From: Solanum dulcamara
Taxonomy: Eukaryota; Streptophyta; Magnoliopsida; Solanales; Solanaceae
Assembly (NCBI RefSeq): GCF_947179165.1
Contig: NC_077246.1
Coordinates: forward strand, 71,830,421-71,894,420
DNA: 64,000 nt
Direction of reading: 5' to 3'
Numbering within the stretch: position 1 is the first letter of the stretch; the number at the start of each line of letters is the position of its first letter. Shown in pieces: positions 1-11,891 of the stretch. Made by a program: the position numbers and the translations under genes. A model generated the notes under the pieces. It was not told the origin of the DNA and did no database searches. It saw only the letters and a list, made by a program, of their open reading frames with translations.

Positions 1-147
1 CTAGTTTAATTTTATGAATTGACGGTATAAAAAATATTGAATTACAAGGGTCTAGTCTCCTATTCACCCAAGTCGAGTGATGTTTCTCCGTATAATGTTC
101 TTTCTTAACTACCTCATTTTCTCTTCTGCATCTAAAGTCCAAAGAAT

Positions 148-189
<42 letters not shown>

Positions 190-417
190 TAAAAGTGAAA
201 AGTCCCAAATATAAAGTTGAATTACCATTTTATCCTTATACTAAATTATAATATTATAAATTATTTAAATAATTAAATATTAGATAATAATCCTATATCC
301 TTAAAAAGCTGAATGACTATTTTATCCTTAAGAAATAGAAGAAAAAAACTTACATATGAGTAATAATAACCACACTTAATGAAAAGAGTTTCATCTACCA
401 ATTGAACTGAAATTTAA
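1..417. other. AT-rich intergenic DNA, no gene seen
   Basis: No open frame with recognisable protein similarity was seen on either strand. The only clear structure is the (TA)n run listed separately. Confidence 0.5.
152..186. repeat. (TA)n microsatellite
   Basis: An almost uninterrupted alternation of A and T over about 35 bases. Confidence 0.9.
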
Positions 418-700
418 TACTCCCTCTATTCTATATTAGTTGAGTTTTTAAGGGATTTTTCATTGTTCAAAATAATTGAATTGTTCAAAAAGTTTGGATG
501 TTTGAAACTTTTTTCATACTTGTCATTTCATTTATTAAAGTTTTATATTTTCTAGGAGATAAATCACACTACTTGAAAAGTTATATTTATGATTTTACAA
601 AGAGCAATAGTGAAAAGTATGATTTCAAATTTTATCCTTAAATGTTTTTCTTAATATATATGCATTACCTTAAAAATTCAACTAATATGAAATCGAGGTA
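418..700 (+). mobile_element. Stowaway-like MITE, copy 1
   Basis: It begins TACTCCCTCTATTCTATATT and ends with the near reverse complement (AATATGAAATCGAGGTA), giving terminal inverted repeats of about 33 bases bounded by TA on both sides. That is the signature of Stowaway (Tc1/mariner-derived) MITEs. It is about 283 bp with no coding capacity. A second copy in the opposite orientation is at 29876-30164, and their interiors also match, so this is one family. Confidence 0.85.
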
Positions 701-1067
701 GCAACATTCATTCCCACATCTTATTTTTACTTTTTGACCTTTAAGATATCACCCCGTTTTAGTGGTCTGTCTTTTCATATTCTTTTGCACATTTTATAAA
801 GTAATAAAATATAGATAATCATACATAAATCATGTTTATTAATGATATCTCCTTTATGTTATAATGGAGTTTACCATTATAATTTTTCCTTTTCAATTTA
901 ATTCATACATGCCCAAATAATTACTAATGCAATCTTTTCATATTCCATAGAGTAAGAAAATTTTAGAAGTCTCCATTATTAACGCTACTATATCTCCATT
1001 AGTCATCCTCTTATGTTTAATTTCTTACGTAATTTCTAATTTGTTTGTTCATTCTTTTTTCTCATTA
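701..1067. other. AT-rich intergenic DNA
   Basis: No gene, RNA or clear repeat was recognised between the MITE and the split tandem duplication. Confidence 0.4.
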
Positions 1068-1166
1068 ATATATTTTTTTTTGTTTAGCTTTTCTCTTTTT
1101 GTATGATATGATGGTAGGTATATCTTACTGCTTTTCATGTTGATTGACTCAATGTTACAAAGGTAT
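1068..1166 (+). repeat. Left part of a 133-bp tandem duplication
   Basis: This stretch (poly-T, then text ending GATTGACTCAATGTTACAAA) recurs with few changes just before 4618. Together with 4485-4619 it makes two tandem copies of a unit of about 133 bp. Insertion of the LTR element at 1167-4484 split the first copy. The last five bases (GGTAT, 1162-1166) are the target-site duplication. Confidence 0.85.
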
Positions 1167-2335
1167 TGTCACGCCCCGGGAGGGTACCCTAGACGTAACC
1201 GGCATTCAGAAACCATTTCTGGCTCCCAAGCGAGCCACATAGCCAGATCACACATCCGTTCATTCATTCGATCAGCAGAAGACAAAAGAATAAAGAGAAT
1301 ATTCGGTGGGCAACTCAAACCTCAGTCTAACTCAAAGAATAAAGGCCATGGGCCAACAATTCAACTCTAATATTTGTCATTATAAATAGTTTGACAAGAA
1401 TAATTTAAGGAAAGAAATACTCAATCGATGCATCACTATCTAGTCTATGAAGCCTCTATCACTACTATCTAATTGGTGTCAATGACATATTCATGACTAC
1501 CTCAAATCAAAATGAAAAGGGCTAACTCGATGCAAGAATACACAGACGGTGTCCTCCGAATGTAGGGGAGGACTCACCAATACGCTCAGTGTGAAATAGA
1601 TCCCCAATGATGCTCCTAATTAACGATCTCTTAAACCTGTCTCTACATCATGAAACGATGCAGGTCCAAATGGACGTCAGTACGTGGAATATACGAGTAT
1701 GTAATATGGAAGAATGGAACATACCTCAAGGAAGAGTAGCAACGGTCCAAATATCTCAAATCAGAAAGATAAGAGAGACTCAACAAGGCGTCATAAGTCT
1801 AAACTAATAATACATTTTTAGACAAAGACCAATCATATACCATACAGTCCAATCCAATCATACACGATACAGTTCAATCAAATCATTTACAATTCGATCC
1901 CTTTCAATCATGTACAATCCGATTATATACACTCAACTCAACAATCAACTCAATAATCAAATTCAATCTAGTCACATACCATTCTATTCAATCCAATCAC
2001 AATCCATCTACTCCAATCCGACCGTATACAATCTACTCAACATTCAACTCAACAATCAGCTCAAAGGACTCAACTCAGTAAATATGCAAATTAAATTATG
2101 CAACGTTTTACAATTCAACTCAAAGGACTCAACTCAATAAATATGTAACAACTCACTCAAGCGGCCTAAGTCTAACAAGAAATAGTTTAGACAGGACTAA
2201 CTCATAAGCATATAGCAACTCACTCAACTCAACTGACTCAGAGTACTATCAAGACCTAAATGAGAGTTTCTCTTAACCGACAACCATCACTTATGAGCCA
2301 GTGAAAGTACAACAAACCGACGTTGTTGCCGCGCC

Positions 2336-2362
2336 CGTTCATACCTTGCCAGGGTATGAACG
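2336..2362. other. Perfect hairpin inside the solo LTR
   Basis: CGTTCATACC pairs with GGTATGAACG across a 7-base loop, a 10-bp perfect stem. The same hairpin is kept at 13088-13114 in the second element with one mismatch. Confidence 0.8.
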
Positions 2363-3059
2363 AATCAAACACTCATGGATCCAATCCAACCAAGTCCTAT
2401 AATGTCAGGACAAAACTCTCGGGGAAGCATCCGACTTAACGGTTCAATCCCCCCTACGTTTGGCAACACAGGTATTGGGTTCGAGTACGGACTATACTCT
2501 TGTCCAATTCGGTGCTCGATACTCCTCCCATGACTCTATGCTCATAAAACTCCTCCAATCAACTCAAACAAGCCCTTACGGCTAGTTTCATGTGGAACAT
2601 TGCCACCTCATCAACTCTATTCTCATTTCAACTCAATTAACTCATAATGACAAGTCTCATTGGATCTTCTTTCAAATCGACTCATCTCAAATCATCAAAC
2701 TCTTCTCTTTAAAAATTTATACAATCTCAACTCAATGAATGCAGAAAATATTATGTACATTAAAATATAATTTCAACTCCTCAACTCAAACTCAAAATAG
2801 ATACTTTAATGTAAAAATACTCAACTCATTTAAAGGCTCCTCATACTCAACTCATACTTAAACTCCTTTCTAAATCAAAGATGAAACTAATAATTCTTTA
2901 GACTCAAAGTAGTGTATAAATAGTTTATGCAAAAAGGTTCATAAATAATTTATTTAAAGCTCCTCCTCAAAAGATTATTTATTTTCAAAATATTCCTAAG
3001 ACTCCAATCAACTTTAATTATGCACATTACATACCAAAAATTTACATTAGACTCCGATC

Positions 3060-3240
3060 CACTTCATCACACAACATTCTCATCAAAATAGCCTCTTTAT
3101 TCACATCATCGTCAAATATCATCATTCACATCGTCACCAAAAATCATCATCATATATCATTATTCACATCATCATCAAACATTATCATCACGTCATCATC
3201 ATATATCATCATTCACATCATCATCAAACATTTACTCCAA
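3060..3240. repeat. ATC/ACATC-rich short-period repeat
   Basis: Degenerate repeats of ATCATC and CACATCATC fill this part of the LTR. The shorter relative lacks them, which accounts for part of the 868-bp length difference. Confidence 0.7.
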
Positions 3241-3924
3241 AATCCTTATTTTTGTTCTATGTTCATTTTATAGAAGCAAAAGGACATTCTTAACTATTCA
3301 ATCAATACATATATACACAAAACCATCCACCTCAACTCAAGACATTTATGACAAGAAATCTCATCTTGAATTCATGTGAATGAAACATGAACCTATACTC
3401 TCAACAAAACTCAACTCAAGAATATCGTCAATACCTATAAATCTATATACAAAGATACATTTGTAGTTAATAATATGAAAAATAACTATTTAGTAACTCA
3501 ATTCATTAAAATCATCAATCAACCATTTGTATCTAAAAACATTCTATAGTTTAGGGAAAACTTTCAAGAAAACCTTTCTAGAAGATGCAACTCTTTCACA
3601 ACTCCTAACCAACACATCTATGGGCATATGGAAGAACTCAATCCATATTTTAGGTTAGCCTTACATACCTTATTTGAAGATTTTGAAGAAACCTTGATGT
3701 TGGGTCTTCAATGGAGGACTCAAATCTTGAAGCTCTTGGAACTCTTCTTGTTGGAAAAGGATTTGAAGAAGAAGAAGAGGAAGAGGAAGAGAGAAAATAT
3801 TAGGGATTTTAGAGAGAGAGGGACTGAAAAATATGGTCCCAAAACGTCCAAGGATAGGTATATATAATTAGGGAAAAAGTCCAAGTTGCCCCTCTTCAAA
3901 AATCTAAAAAATTGGGCAAAAACC

Positions 3925-4095
3925 TTGCTGGCGCTATAGTGGCGCGTCGCGCCACTGCAGCGCCAAGCTAAAATTGGCTTAAAACCCTGTACATCTAATA
4001 GTGGCGCATCGTGCCAAGACCCAAACTACTGAGGCTGTTTTCTAGCGCTATAGTGGCGTGGGGCGCCACTGGAGCGCCAAGCCTGAATTTCGCCC
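3925..4095. repeat. GCGC-rich repeat near the LTR 3' end
   Basis: Two diverged copies of a unit holding GGCGCTATAGTGGCG and a partly palindromic GCGCC..GGCGC core. The related element at 12353-14802 has the same unit at least three times (14098-14390). It is a marked GC island in AT-rich surroundings. Confidence 0.7.
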
Positions 4096-4484
4096 AAGCC
4101 TGAAATTCCTGCAGTACTAGTCTGTAGTAAAATGGCCATAACGTTTGACTCCGAATTCCAAAAATTGAAATCTTGGTGGCGTTAGAAAGAAGACTCAAAG
4201 ACCTTTAATTTGGTAGGTCGTGGGACACCCAGTTCTTTATATCCTAGGAGATATGGTCGTTTGAAGTTGACCCTTAAACTAACTCGTCCGAAAACTTAAT
4301 CGATTGGAGTTCTTTGGACTCGACTTGGTGTTAGAGATCCCTTATGACCCCTAAACACATCTAACACACTATAAATACTTAGGAATTAATCCTAACTCAT
4401 GTGTAGAATTACAACTCCGGTCCGAGTCTACCCACACGTGAAAAAATGTTCGAGTCTTTGCGAAAAAATTTCTTGGGTGTCACA

Positions 4485-4750
4485 GGTATTTTCTTTAATT
4501 TTCATTCCTTATTTAAATTTTTTAATATATTTTTTTTGTTTAGCTTTTCTCTTTTTGTATGATATGATGGCAGGTATATCTTATCGCTTTTCATGTTGAT
4601 TGACTCGATGTTACAAAGGTATTTTCTTTAATTTTCATTCCTTATTTAAATTTCTTAAAAAAAATTCTAAGCACTTTTAAGTTATAATTATTGATCGATA
4701 AATCAATAAAATATATATTGTTGGATGGAGATTCTTATTTGCACTCTACA
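4485..4750 (+). repeat. Right part of the 133-bp tandem duplication
   Basis: From GGTATTTTC at 4485 the text repeats from GGTATTTTC at 4618, giving a 133-bp period. The second copy runs into AT-rich DNA near 4670. Confidence 0.8.
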
Positions 4751-5873
4751 ATATTAATTCATTCATTCATGTATATATAAAGATTATTGTGCAGACCAAA
4801 AGTCTCATACATATTTTCATCAAATACTTGCGATTGATTTATAAGTATTCATTCATCCTTACTTCGATGTTTGAATTCAATTCTTGATATGGAGGTACCT
4901 TATAGGAAACTCTCTCAAAGTGAAACATCACACGCGAATCGAATTAGTGGAACACCAAATGGAAAAAAAAAATCTCATACATATTTAGTTAAATTCCGTC
5001 TCATTAGCTTTTCGTTAATTCTTATTACAAATCAACTTCTACTAAACTAAAGTAATTAATAAACCAATTCTCTTAGAGTTATCTTTTTCCAATTTAAGCT
5101 TGTATTTTTTTATGAAGTACTAAAATATCAAATTGTCAACATGTGATAATGACCCTTTTAACTTTCATAATACAGATATTATTATACAATTCAATTTATA
5201 TTTTTTAAAGTTACAGATGAATGACTCATAAATTTGAATCAAAAGGATAGTTGTACGATTTATATATGTTAATTAAATATTTCAGTAATTATTATCTCCA
5301 TCACAGATAACTACTACTCTTTTATCTACGTTAATTAAATATTTCAGTAACTATTAGCTCCATCACAAATAATTACTACTCCTTTATCTTTATATACCAT
5401 GAAACTGACAATAATTTATTGACAATCCTAAAAATCAAATGTCAGTCGATATTTTATACCATTGCTATAAAAAAAATACTTGATATGGCATAGTTAGTAA
5501 TGGAGAATGGGTTTACATATTATCCTATATTGCAATTCATATCTTTCGTTCGTGATTCTAAATATAACAATTCAAGTCATTTGAGTAGGCTAACTGTTTA
5601 TCGAATTCAACTTAAAGTTTCTTTCTTCATATTTATAATTAATAATTAAAATCATATTTTATTATTGTCTTATTAATTCAAAATATCTATTTCATATAAT
5701 TGGGACGTGCAGAAACTAGTAATTACAAATAGATAAAGTAAAAATAGGTTCAAAACCACTCAAATGAAAATTACAAACAACACATGACTCCAAGTAAGTA
5801 CTATACGACGACTTTACTAAAGAAACCAAAAAGCATCAGAAAAGAACACTATCGAAAGAGATGCTGATCACTT
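4751..5873. other. Intergenic DNA with a 62-bp tandem duplication
   Basis: No gene was seen. A 62-bp unit beginning GTTAATTAAATATTTCAGTA is present twice in tandem at 5268-5329 and 5330-5391 with a few differences. The right end is the 3' flank and likely 3' UTR of the minus-strand receptor kinase. Confidence 0.6.
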
Positions 5874-8800
5874 CTATGTTTCCAGAAATGTGTTCTTGAT
5901 TTTGTTAAGCCTCTTGACTACTTCTTTCATGGTTATTCTTGATTCTGGCATTTCCTTTGTGCAGTCTAAACCCAATTCTATCATGGAGGCTATGCAGACT
6001 TCACTATTAGAAGTGATTTGTTCTTCCTCAGAAAAAAGATTGGCATCCACAACGTCCATAATAGTCCCAGAAAATGCTTGTGTGATCCATTTCCTCAAGT
6101 CAAGATTTTCATTACATATCTCTTCATCTGTTGGCCTTCTTTTGGTCAAAACCTCCATCAACATGATGCCGTAACTATAAACATCACCACTTGTGGACAC
6201 TATTCCCTCCAAGCCATATTCTTAAAAGAATGAAAAATGAAAAAGAATTACTCATTTGAATATTAACAATAGTGCTCGTACTAACAAAGACATGCTTTTT
6301 ATTTAGTTCTAGAATTTGCAAGGGCTTGATTTAGATAAGAAAAAAATCAAATAGAGAAGTTATAATATAAGTGAGAAAGAAAGAGATTAGTATACCTGGT
6401 GCAATGTATCCAAGAGTGCCCAATGTTTCAGTATAAGCCATGGACTTGCTTATGGCTAAAATTTTAGAGATTCCAAAATCACCAACACGAGCCACCATAT
6501 CTTCATCCAAAAGAACGTTGGCTGGCTTTAGGTCGCAATGAACAATTGGAGTAACATTACCATGATGTAGATATTCAATTGCCAAAGCTACATCAAGCAT
6601 TACGACGACTCTTTGATGAAGGTTCAAGTGGCAATCTTCTCTGTACAACCAATTCTCAAGACTCCCGTTGGGCATATATCGCAGAACAAAGGCTCTTATA
6701 TAGTCACTAGAACAAGTAGTAATCACTGGAACAAGATTTCTGTGTCTAACATTTCTCATCACTTCGCATTCAGTATCAAACCTTCTGCATACTTGCTCAT
6801 TTTCCAAATCCAGAACCTTTATCGCCACTACATTTCCACCAGATAATGTGCCTTTGTACACAGAGCCAGAACTTCCTACACCAATTAAATTTGATTCATC
6901 AAAATTATTTGTTGCTCGTTGAATCTCGTGATAAGAAACAAATTGATAAGTCCCGATCTCCGGTACTTTTTCCACATCTTTGGACTTTCCTTTCTTCTGT
7001 CGTTTCATTATCCAAATTGAAACCAACAAAAAAATCAGAAAGGATAAAATAACCACTGGAGTAACAATTTTTAGCACAATCTCCTTTAGCTTTGATTGTT
7101 TTCGAGGATTGGTGATAGCACAAGAAGGAATCTCCAATATGTGTGCTCCACATAGACCTTTGTTCCCGAGAAATGATTGCAGAGTGGAATTTGCAAACAC
7201 ACCGTCACTGGGTATTTCACCTTCTAAACCATTAAATGAAACATTAATGCTTTTCAGGTACGAGAGTTTTTCCAATGACTTAGGAATAGTACCTGACAAT
7301 GCATTTAAAGACAAATTCAAGAATTCCAAGCTTATCAAGTTGGCAAAGGATAATGGAATTTGGCCAAAAAATGAATTGTTCGATAGGTCAAGAGACTGCA
7401 GGTTTTGGAGTTCCCCGAATCTGGTTGGTATCATGCCTGAAAAGTGGTTACTGGAAAGATATAGTTCTGCAATGGCTTTCAGTCCTCCAATATCTGATGG
7501 AACTTCTCCCTCTATAGTATTTTGTGACACGGTTAGATAGAGAAGGCCACTCATCTTCCAAAGGCTCAACGGAAATTTTGATGAAAAATTATTAGAACCC
7601 AAAACAAGATATTGTAGCATGCTAAGATTTCCTAAGCATTCTGGAATTGATCCAGAGAGCTCATTACCAGCCAGAACTAATTTAACCAAATTGGATAAAT
7701 GGCATACCGAATCTGGAATATGTCCCTGCAATTTATTGTTTGGTAGATACATCCCTTGGAGTTTCTTAAGCTTACCAATCTCAGAAGGAATATTCCCTGC
7801 CAAGTTGTTTCCTTCAAATTCTAGGGTCATTAGACCGCTTATGTTGCCTATAGTTGTGGGGATGAGGCCTTTGATGTGTGCATCTGCTATATAAAAGTAT
7901 TCAATTGTAGATGAAAGATTCCCAATAGAATTGGGCAGAATGCCATTCAATGGATTGGAACCCACTTCTAGAGATTTCAACATCCTACAGTCTGCCAAAG
8001 AATTGAAGAATCGCAACTCACGCTCTTTTCGTTCATTGGTAAGTTGATTATAATGTAGGAGCAGCCTTCGCAACTCACGAAGATTTCCTAAATTAGTAGG
8101 AATAGCTCCTGTGAGAAAGTTCTGTGCTAGCAGCAGGTACTCAAGCTTGGAAGCATTTGTTATGAACAATGGAATTTCCCCTTCCAGCTGATTGGCTTCC
8201 AAGTTAAGTTCTTTAAGGTTCGGAAGATGAAGATCAGTAGTAGCTGGAATTCTACCAGAGAGGTTACTGAAACTGAAATCAATAATTTCCAAAGAAGATA
8301 TGTTGAAAATAGCCTCTGGAATTTGACCAATAAGATTATAATTCTGCCCAATGATTAATTCCTTCAAATTTGATAGCTTCCCTAATTCCGGAGGAATTTG
8401 ACCCACTATGTGATTGTTTCCACAATAAAGATGTTGTAGAGTGGAAATATTTCCCAATGAAAGGGGAATAGTCCCTTTTATTGAATTACTGCCAATTAAG
8501 AACCACTCCAGCTTGGATAAACAACCAATATTTCTTGGTATGTCTCCAGTTAGGTTGTTGAAAGATATGGACAAAACTTTGAGCTCTGAGAGTTGGCATA
8601 TGTTGGAAGGAATGCTACCAGAAATTTGGTTGTAACTTATACTTAAAAACTTCAGAGTTGACACAATATTCCCTTCATCAAGCAAGAGACGGCCAGAAAG
8701 GCTATTGTTGTACAGACTTACGACACGCAATGATGAGATATTAAACAGTTCTGCTGGAATGGAACCTGTTAATTGATTATCAGTCAAGTACAAGTCTGCA

Positions 8801-9414
8801 AGTTGGCTCAGATTACCGACCTCCTTTGGAATATTTCCACTTACACTATTCCCAGACAAATTAAAGTTCATCATTTTTGTGGCATTTCCAATAGAAGGAG
8901 GGATTATACCCGTGAGGCTATTGTTGGTGAGATCAAAGACCCTGAGTTCGGGTACATACCATGGCCCTTTCCACATTTCACCACCGAGTTTATTGAAAGC
9001 CAATGAAATTACTTGAACTCTGCGGTGTTGAAATAAACTTGCTGGTATACTTCCTTGGAGCTGATTGTTGTCGAGATTGAGAACACTGAGAAAGGACAAA
9101 TTGGCCAAAGATGGGGAAATTGTGCCTTGCAGTTGCAAATTAGGAAGAGCCAAGGCCACAACCCTTTGCCTTTTTGAACTGCAAGTGACACCGAACCAAG
9201 AGCAAAAAGAAGTATTGTTGGTCCAATTAATGGCCAAAAAATGACTGGGACTTGTAACAAGATTTATGAAAGCTAGTAAAGCTTGTTGGTCAGTCTCATT
9301 TGAGGAAGCAAGTGATATAGAAAATTGAATTAGAAAGAAAAGAATCAATAAGAAAATCTGTTTCTCCATATGTAGAGACTGGAAATGGATTGTTTGTGTG
9401 TGTGGTATTTCCAA
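5874..9414 (-). CDS. LRR receptor-like kinase, subfamily XII, non-RD
   Basis: Predicted plasma-membrane receptor kinase of the FLS2/EFR/Xa21 group, which senses extracellular ligands, often microbial. Exons on the minus strand are 9414-6396 and 6220-5874, joined at CACCAG^GTATAC and TTTTAAG^AATATG, giving 1121 codons. The second exon restores the kinase APE motif (CCA G|AA). From the N-terminus: signal peptide (the in-frame Met at residue 16 gives the more typical one), LRRNT with the CSWFGVTC cysteine pair, about 25 LRRs to residue ~755, membrane segment at ~781-803 followed by KRQKKGK, and kinase from ~830. Visible kinase motifs are a GVGSSGSVYKG loop, VAIK lysine, HCD catalytic loop and DFG. 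HCD in place of HRD makes it non-RD, typical of immune receptors. The length fits the family and no break is visible. The ligand is unknown. One intron in the kinase region is usual for this subfamily. Confidence 0.93.
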
Positions 9415-9429
9415 TGATCAAAGTTACTC

Positions 9430-9432
<3 letters not shown>

Positions 9433-9472
<40 letters not shown>
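9433..9472. repeat. (TA)n microsatellite upstream of the receptor kinase
   Basis: About 20 TA units lie 19 bases upstream of the first ATG of the minus-strand kinase (64 bases from the second in-frame ATG). It occupies the place of a core promoter or 5' UTR, so its length could affect transcription; that is inference. Confidence 0.9.
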
Positions 9473-9473
<1 letters not shown>

Positions 9474-9868
9474 CACCAAACCAAATACTTAAAATGTTGA
9501 AAAGTATAGACTATAATTTCCAAAATGTGAAAACAGATTCATACAGAGGAGGAAAATAAGTAGCAAAAAGAAAAAAAAGAATCTGTCCATTTTTCTTATT
9601 GATAGTTGACACTAGTTGGGTTGTGTTTCACAAAAAGAAATAAAAGGTCATAATAGAAAGAATAAATGTTGCCATCAATTTTCATTATTTTGTTAAGAGA
9701 AAAGTCAATCTTTCAAATCAAGTTTGTAAGGCCGTGTTACACGTAAAAGAAAAGAAAGCACAACACACATTCACTAAATTAGCACAAAATGGCAGAAATT
9801 TTAAGGTTTTCTCTCAAAGAAAATAAAATATGACACAATATACACGCACGCTCTCATAATTAATTTCA

Positions 9869-9990
9869 AAGGGGCATCCCAGTGTACTAAGCTTTCGCTA
9901 TATGTAGAGTTCGAGAAGGCTCGACTACAAGATTATATTGTATGCAGCTTTACCTTGCATTTCTGCCAGAGACTGTTTTCAAGACTCATG
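9869..9990 (-). mobile_element. Truncated SINE-like repeat
   Basis: Text such as TACCTTGCATTTCTGCCAGAG and the nearby TCTGTACGCAG-like words match the body of a tRNA-derived SINE common in Solanaceae, read on the minus strand. The tRNA-like head is missing. A closely similar copy is at 47424-47540. Confidence 0.55.
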
Positions 9991-10184
9991 TGTAATTTCA
10001 CATTTTTTAAAATCTATTTTATTATTGTGATCTTTATTTCTTTTAATTCCAAAATATAATACATTCAACCAAATTCAAATGAAAAAGGCAATTGTTATTA
10101 TTATTGTATGAACGTGAAAAAGAATTGGAGGCTAAGATTTCCTATATTCACGACTTCACATAAGCAAGAACTAACATTTACATT
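9991..10184. other. AT-rich intergenic DNA
   Basis: Nothing recognised. Confidence 0.4.
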
Positions 10185-10490
10185 AGGTATAATACATAAA
10201 TATGACCATTAACTTGTTTCAACTGACAACTATGACATTTAACTTAACTAGTGCACAAGTAGACACTTTAGTTATCTAAAATTGGAACAAATAGACACAT
10301 TCGTCCTATATGACATCCTACATGGCAATTTTGTGTCCCACGTGGTATCCTACGTGTATTGTGCCATGTAGGACACGTGTGTCTACTTGTTCAATTTTAT
10401 ATAAGTTTAAGTGTACTTATGTACACCCAAAATTAGAGAGCATAAATGTAAATGAAGTCAAGCTAAAGGGCATATTTATGTATTATACCT
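10185..10490. mobile_element. MITE with AGGTATAATACATAAATATG ends
   Basis: The left end AGGTATAATACATAAATATG and the right end CATATTTATGTATTATACCT are inverted repeats of about 20 bases, separated by about 265 bp of non-coding DNA. TTA flanks both sides. The interior holds a second inverted block (CACGTGG..CCTACGTG). The superfamily cannot be set from this alone. Confidence 0.8.
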
Positions 10491-11436
10491 TTATATTATT
10501 TTTCTCAATTACATAAGTGTGCCGCAAAGGCTGATATTTAGTTGATTGTTTTTTTTTCAACCTCCTCATATTTTATTTCTAGCAAAATCTATAGATACAC
10601 TTTAATTTTGCCTCAACTATCTATTTGATAATTAAATTAATCCAGTGATCATCATCTAGACATCTTAACTTAATTATAATGTGTCTCTTAAACATAAGTA
10701 TTTAATGCAGCAAATTATGTATCTCAAAGTCAATTTTGAGTGCAAGAAATCTTATTTTTATCCGTATTTTTTTATTTTTTATCTAAAATAATATCGTGAT
10801 TCCACTAATAGTTGAACACTTTAACTTTTATTTGTGATCATCTAATTATTTAACTTGATTTTTGTTTGGCCTCATAAATACATTCATCTGAAAGGTCTAA
10901 TATGTGAATTGGACTCGACAATGACAAGACAAAGTAACAAATAAAAAATTAATTTTCTAAAAATGCAAATTGTCATATGAATACTTTATTAATAAGATGT
11001 GTTCAAGCACATTATCACATGAACATTCATTTTTTCAACTAAATTGGGCCTGAAGAGATAAAATAAAGTGGATAAGATAATCTTTTAAAGGTTACATGGT
11101 ATTTTTAGAAGTAAAAATAAGTTTTAAGATTATTTTTTTTCTAATTCAATGAGTTTGTTAACGAAAAGAGTAATTATGTTTTAGAGTTTTGATAAACGAC
11201 GGACAAGGTGTAAATGCTTCATATTTTTAATGAGGATATATCACATGCAAAGTCATGAGTATATATTTATCCTTTTCCCAATTTTTAATATTCTTTAGGT
11301 ATTTAATATATATATTAAAATTCGATTAATTTGAAATTTATTGAATTGGGCGATTTCGATTGCATTTTCTATCAAGTATTTTTTAGTAGAAATTACACAA
11401 ATCTCATTTTGTTAAGAACTAATTACATTCTATTTC
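10491..11436. other. AT-rich intergenic DNA
   Basis: No gene or clear repeat was seen before the Copia element. ATTTC at 11432-11436 is the left target-site duplication of that element. Confidence 0.5.
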
Positions 11437-11878
11437 TGCAAGATAGTCAAAACGCGTTTTGAACGTGTAGTCAAAAAAGGAACAAAACGCGTTTTGAACG
11501 CGTAGTCAAAAAGGGAGGTTCAATACGCGGATTTTACGCGTTTCTAGTTTTCTATAAATAGAAGACCTTTTGCCATCATTTATCCCATCCCAGAAAGAGA
11601 GAGTAAGAATACAAAGAGAGTTATACACCAAGATAAATATTGTAGTCTTGAGTGTCCTCTTTAGTAGTTGTTCCTTTTACAAGAGAGAAGTGTTAATTGT
11701 TGTTTTCTCCTTGTATTTGAGAGTTGTATACTCCATATTAAAATAGTGAGATCCTTCTACCCCGTGGTTTTTCCCCTTTATCTTTTAGAGGGGTTTCCAC
11801 GTAAAATTCTCGTGTCCAATTTATTTTCAATATTTTCATCATATCAAACTTTAGTTGTGGTGCTTCCTCCCCCCAACA
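11437..11878 (+). repeat. Copia 5' LTR
   Basis: 442 bp, TG..CA. The U3 part has repeated palindromes AAAACGCGTTTTGA and repeated AGTCAAAA (W-box core TTGAC on the minus strand), then TATAAATA at 11552-11559. CGCG boxes (CAMTA-type) and W-boxes (WRKY) are known stress elements; their function here is inference. Confidence 0.95.
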
Positions 11879-11879
11879 G

Positions 11880-11891
11880 TGGTATCAGAGC
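11880..11891 (+). other. Copia primer-binding site
   Basis: TGGTATCAGAGC starts two bases after the 5' LTR. This is the standard site complementary to the 3' end of initiator Met-tRNA used by plant Copia elements. Confidence 0.95.

Larger units (their letters stand above)
1167..4484 (+). mobile_element. Probable solo LTR of a long-LTR Ty3-type element (3318 bp)
   Basis: It starts TGTCACGCCCCGGGAGGG and ends GGGTGTCACA, so it has the TG..CA ends of an LTR, and it is flanked by a perfect 5-bp duplication, GGTAT, at 1162-1166 and 4485-4489. No gag, pol, primer-binding site or internal LTR pair is visible, so a solo LTR is the simplest reading; a non-coding large retrotransposon derivative is the alternative. 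A shorter relative (2450 bp, same ends) is at 12353-14802, and a stub of the same start is at 40540-40588. The interior is rich in CTCAA text and carries a hairpin, an ATC-rich repeat and GCGC-rich repeats listed separately. The Ty3 assignment is inferred from LTR length only. Confidence 0.75.

Noticed and set aside
1137..2140. Three open frames of 66-77 codons at the left end of the solo LTR
   Set aside because: They lie in LTR repeat DNA (CTCAA-rich), resemble no protein family, and are not kept in frame in the related copy at 12353.
3100..3240. Spaced repeats considered as a CRISPR-like array
   Set aside because: Short degenerate ATC repeats without unique spacers in plant DNA; it is a simple-sequence repeat.
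6613..9006. Many plus-strand frames opposite the receptor kinase
   Set aside because: Antisense shadows of the LRR coding sequence; their composition follows the complementary strand.
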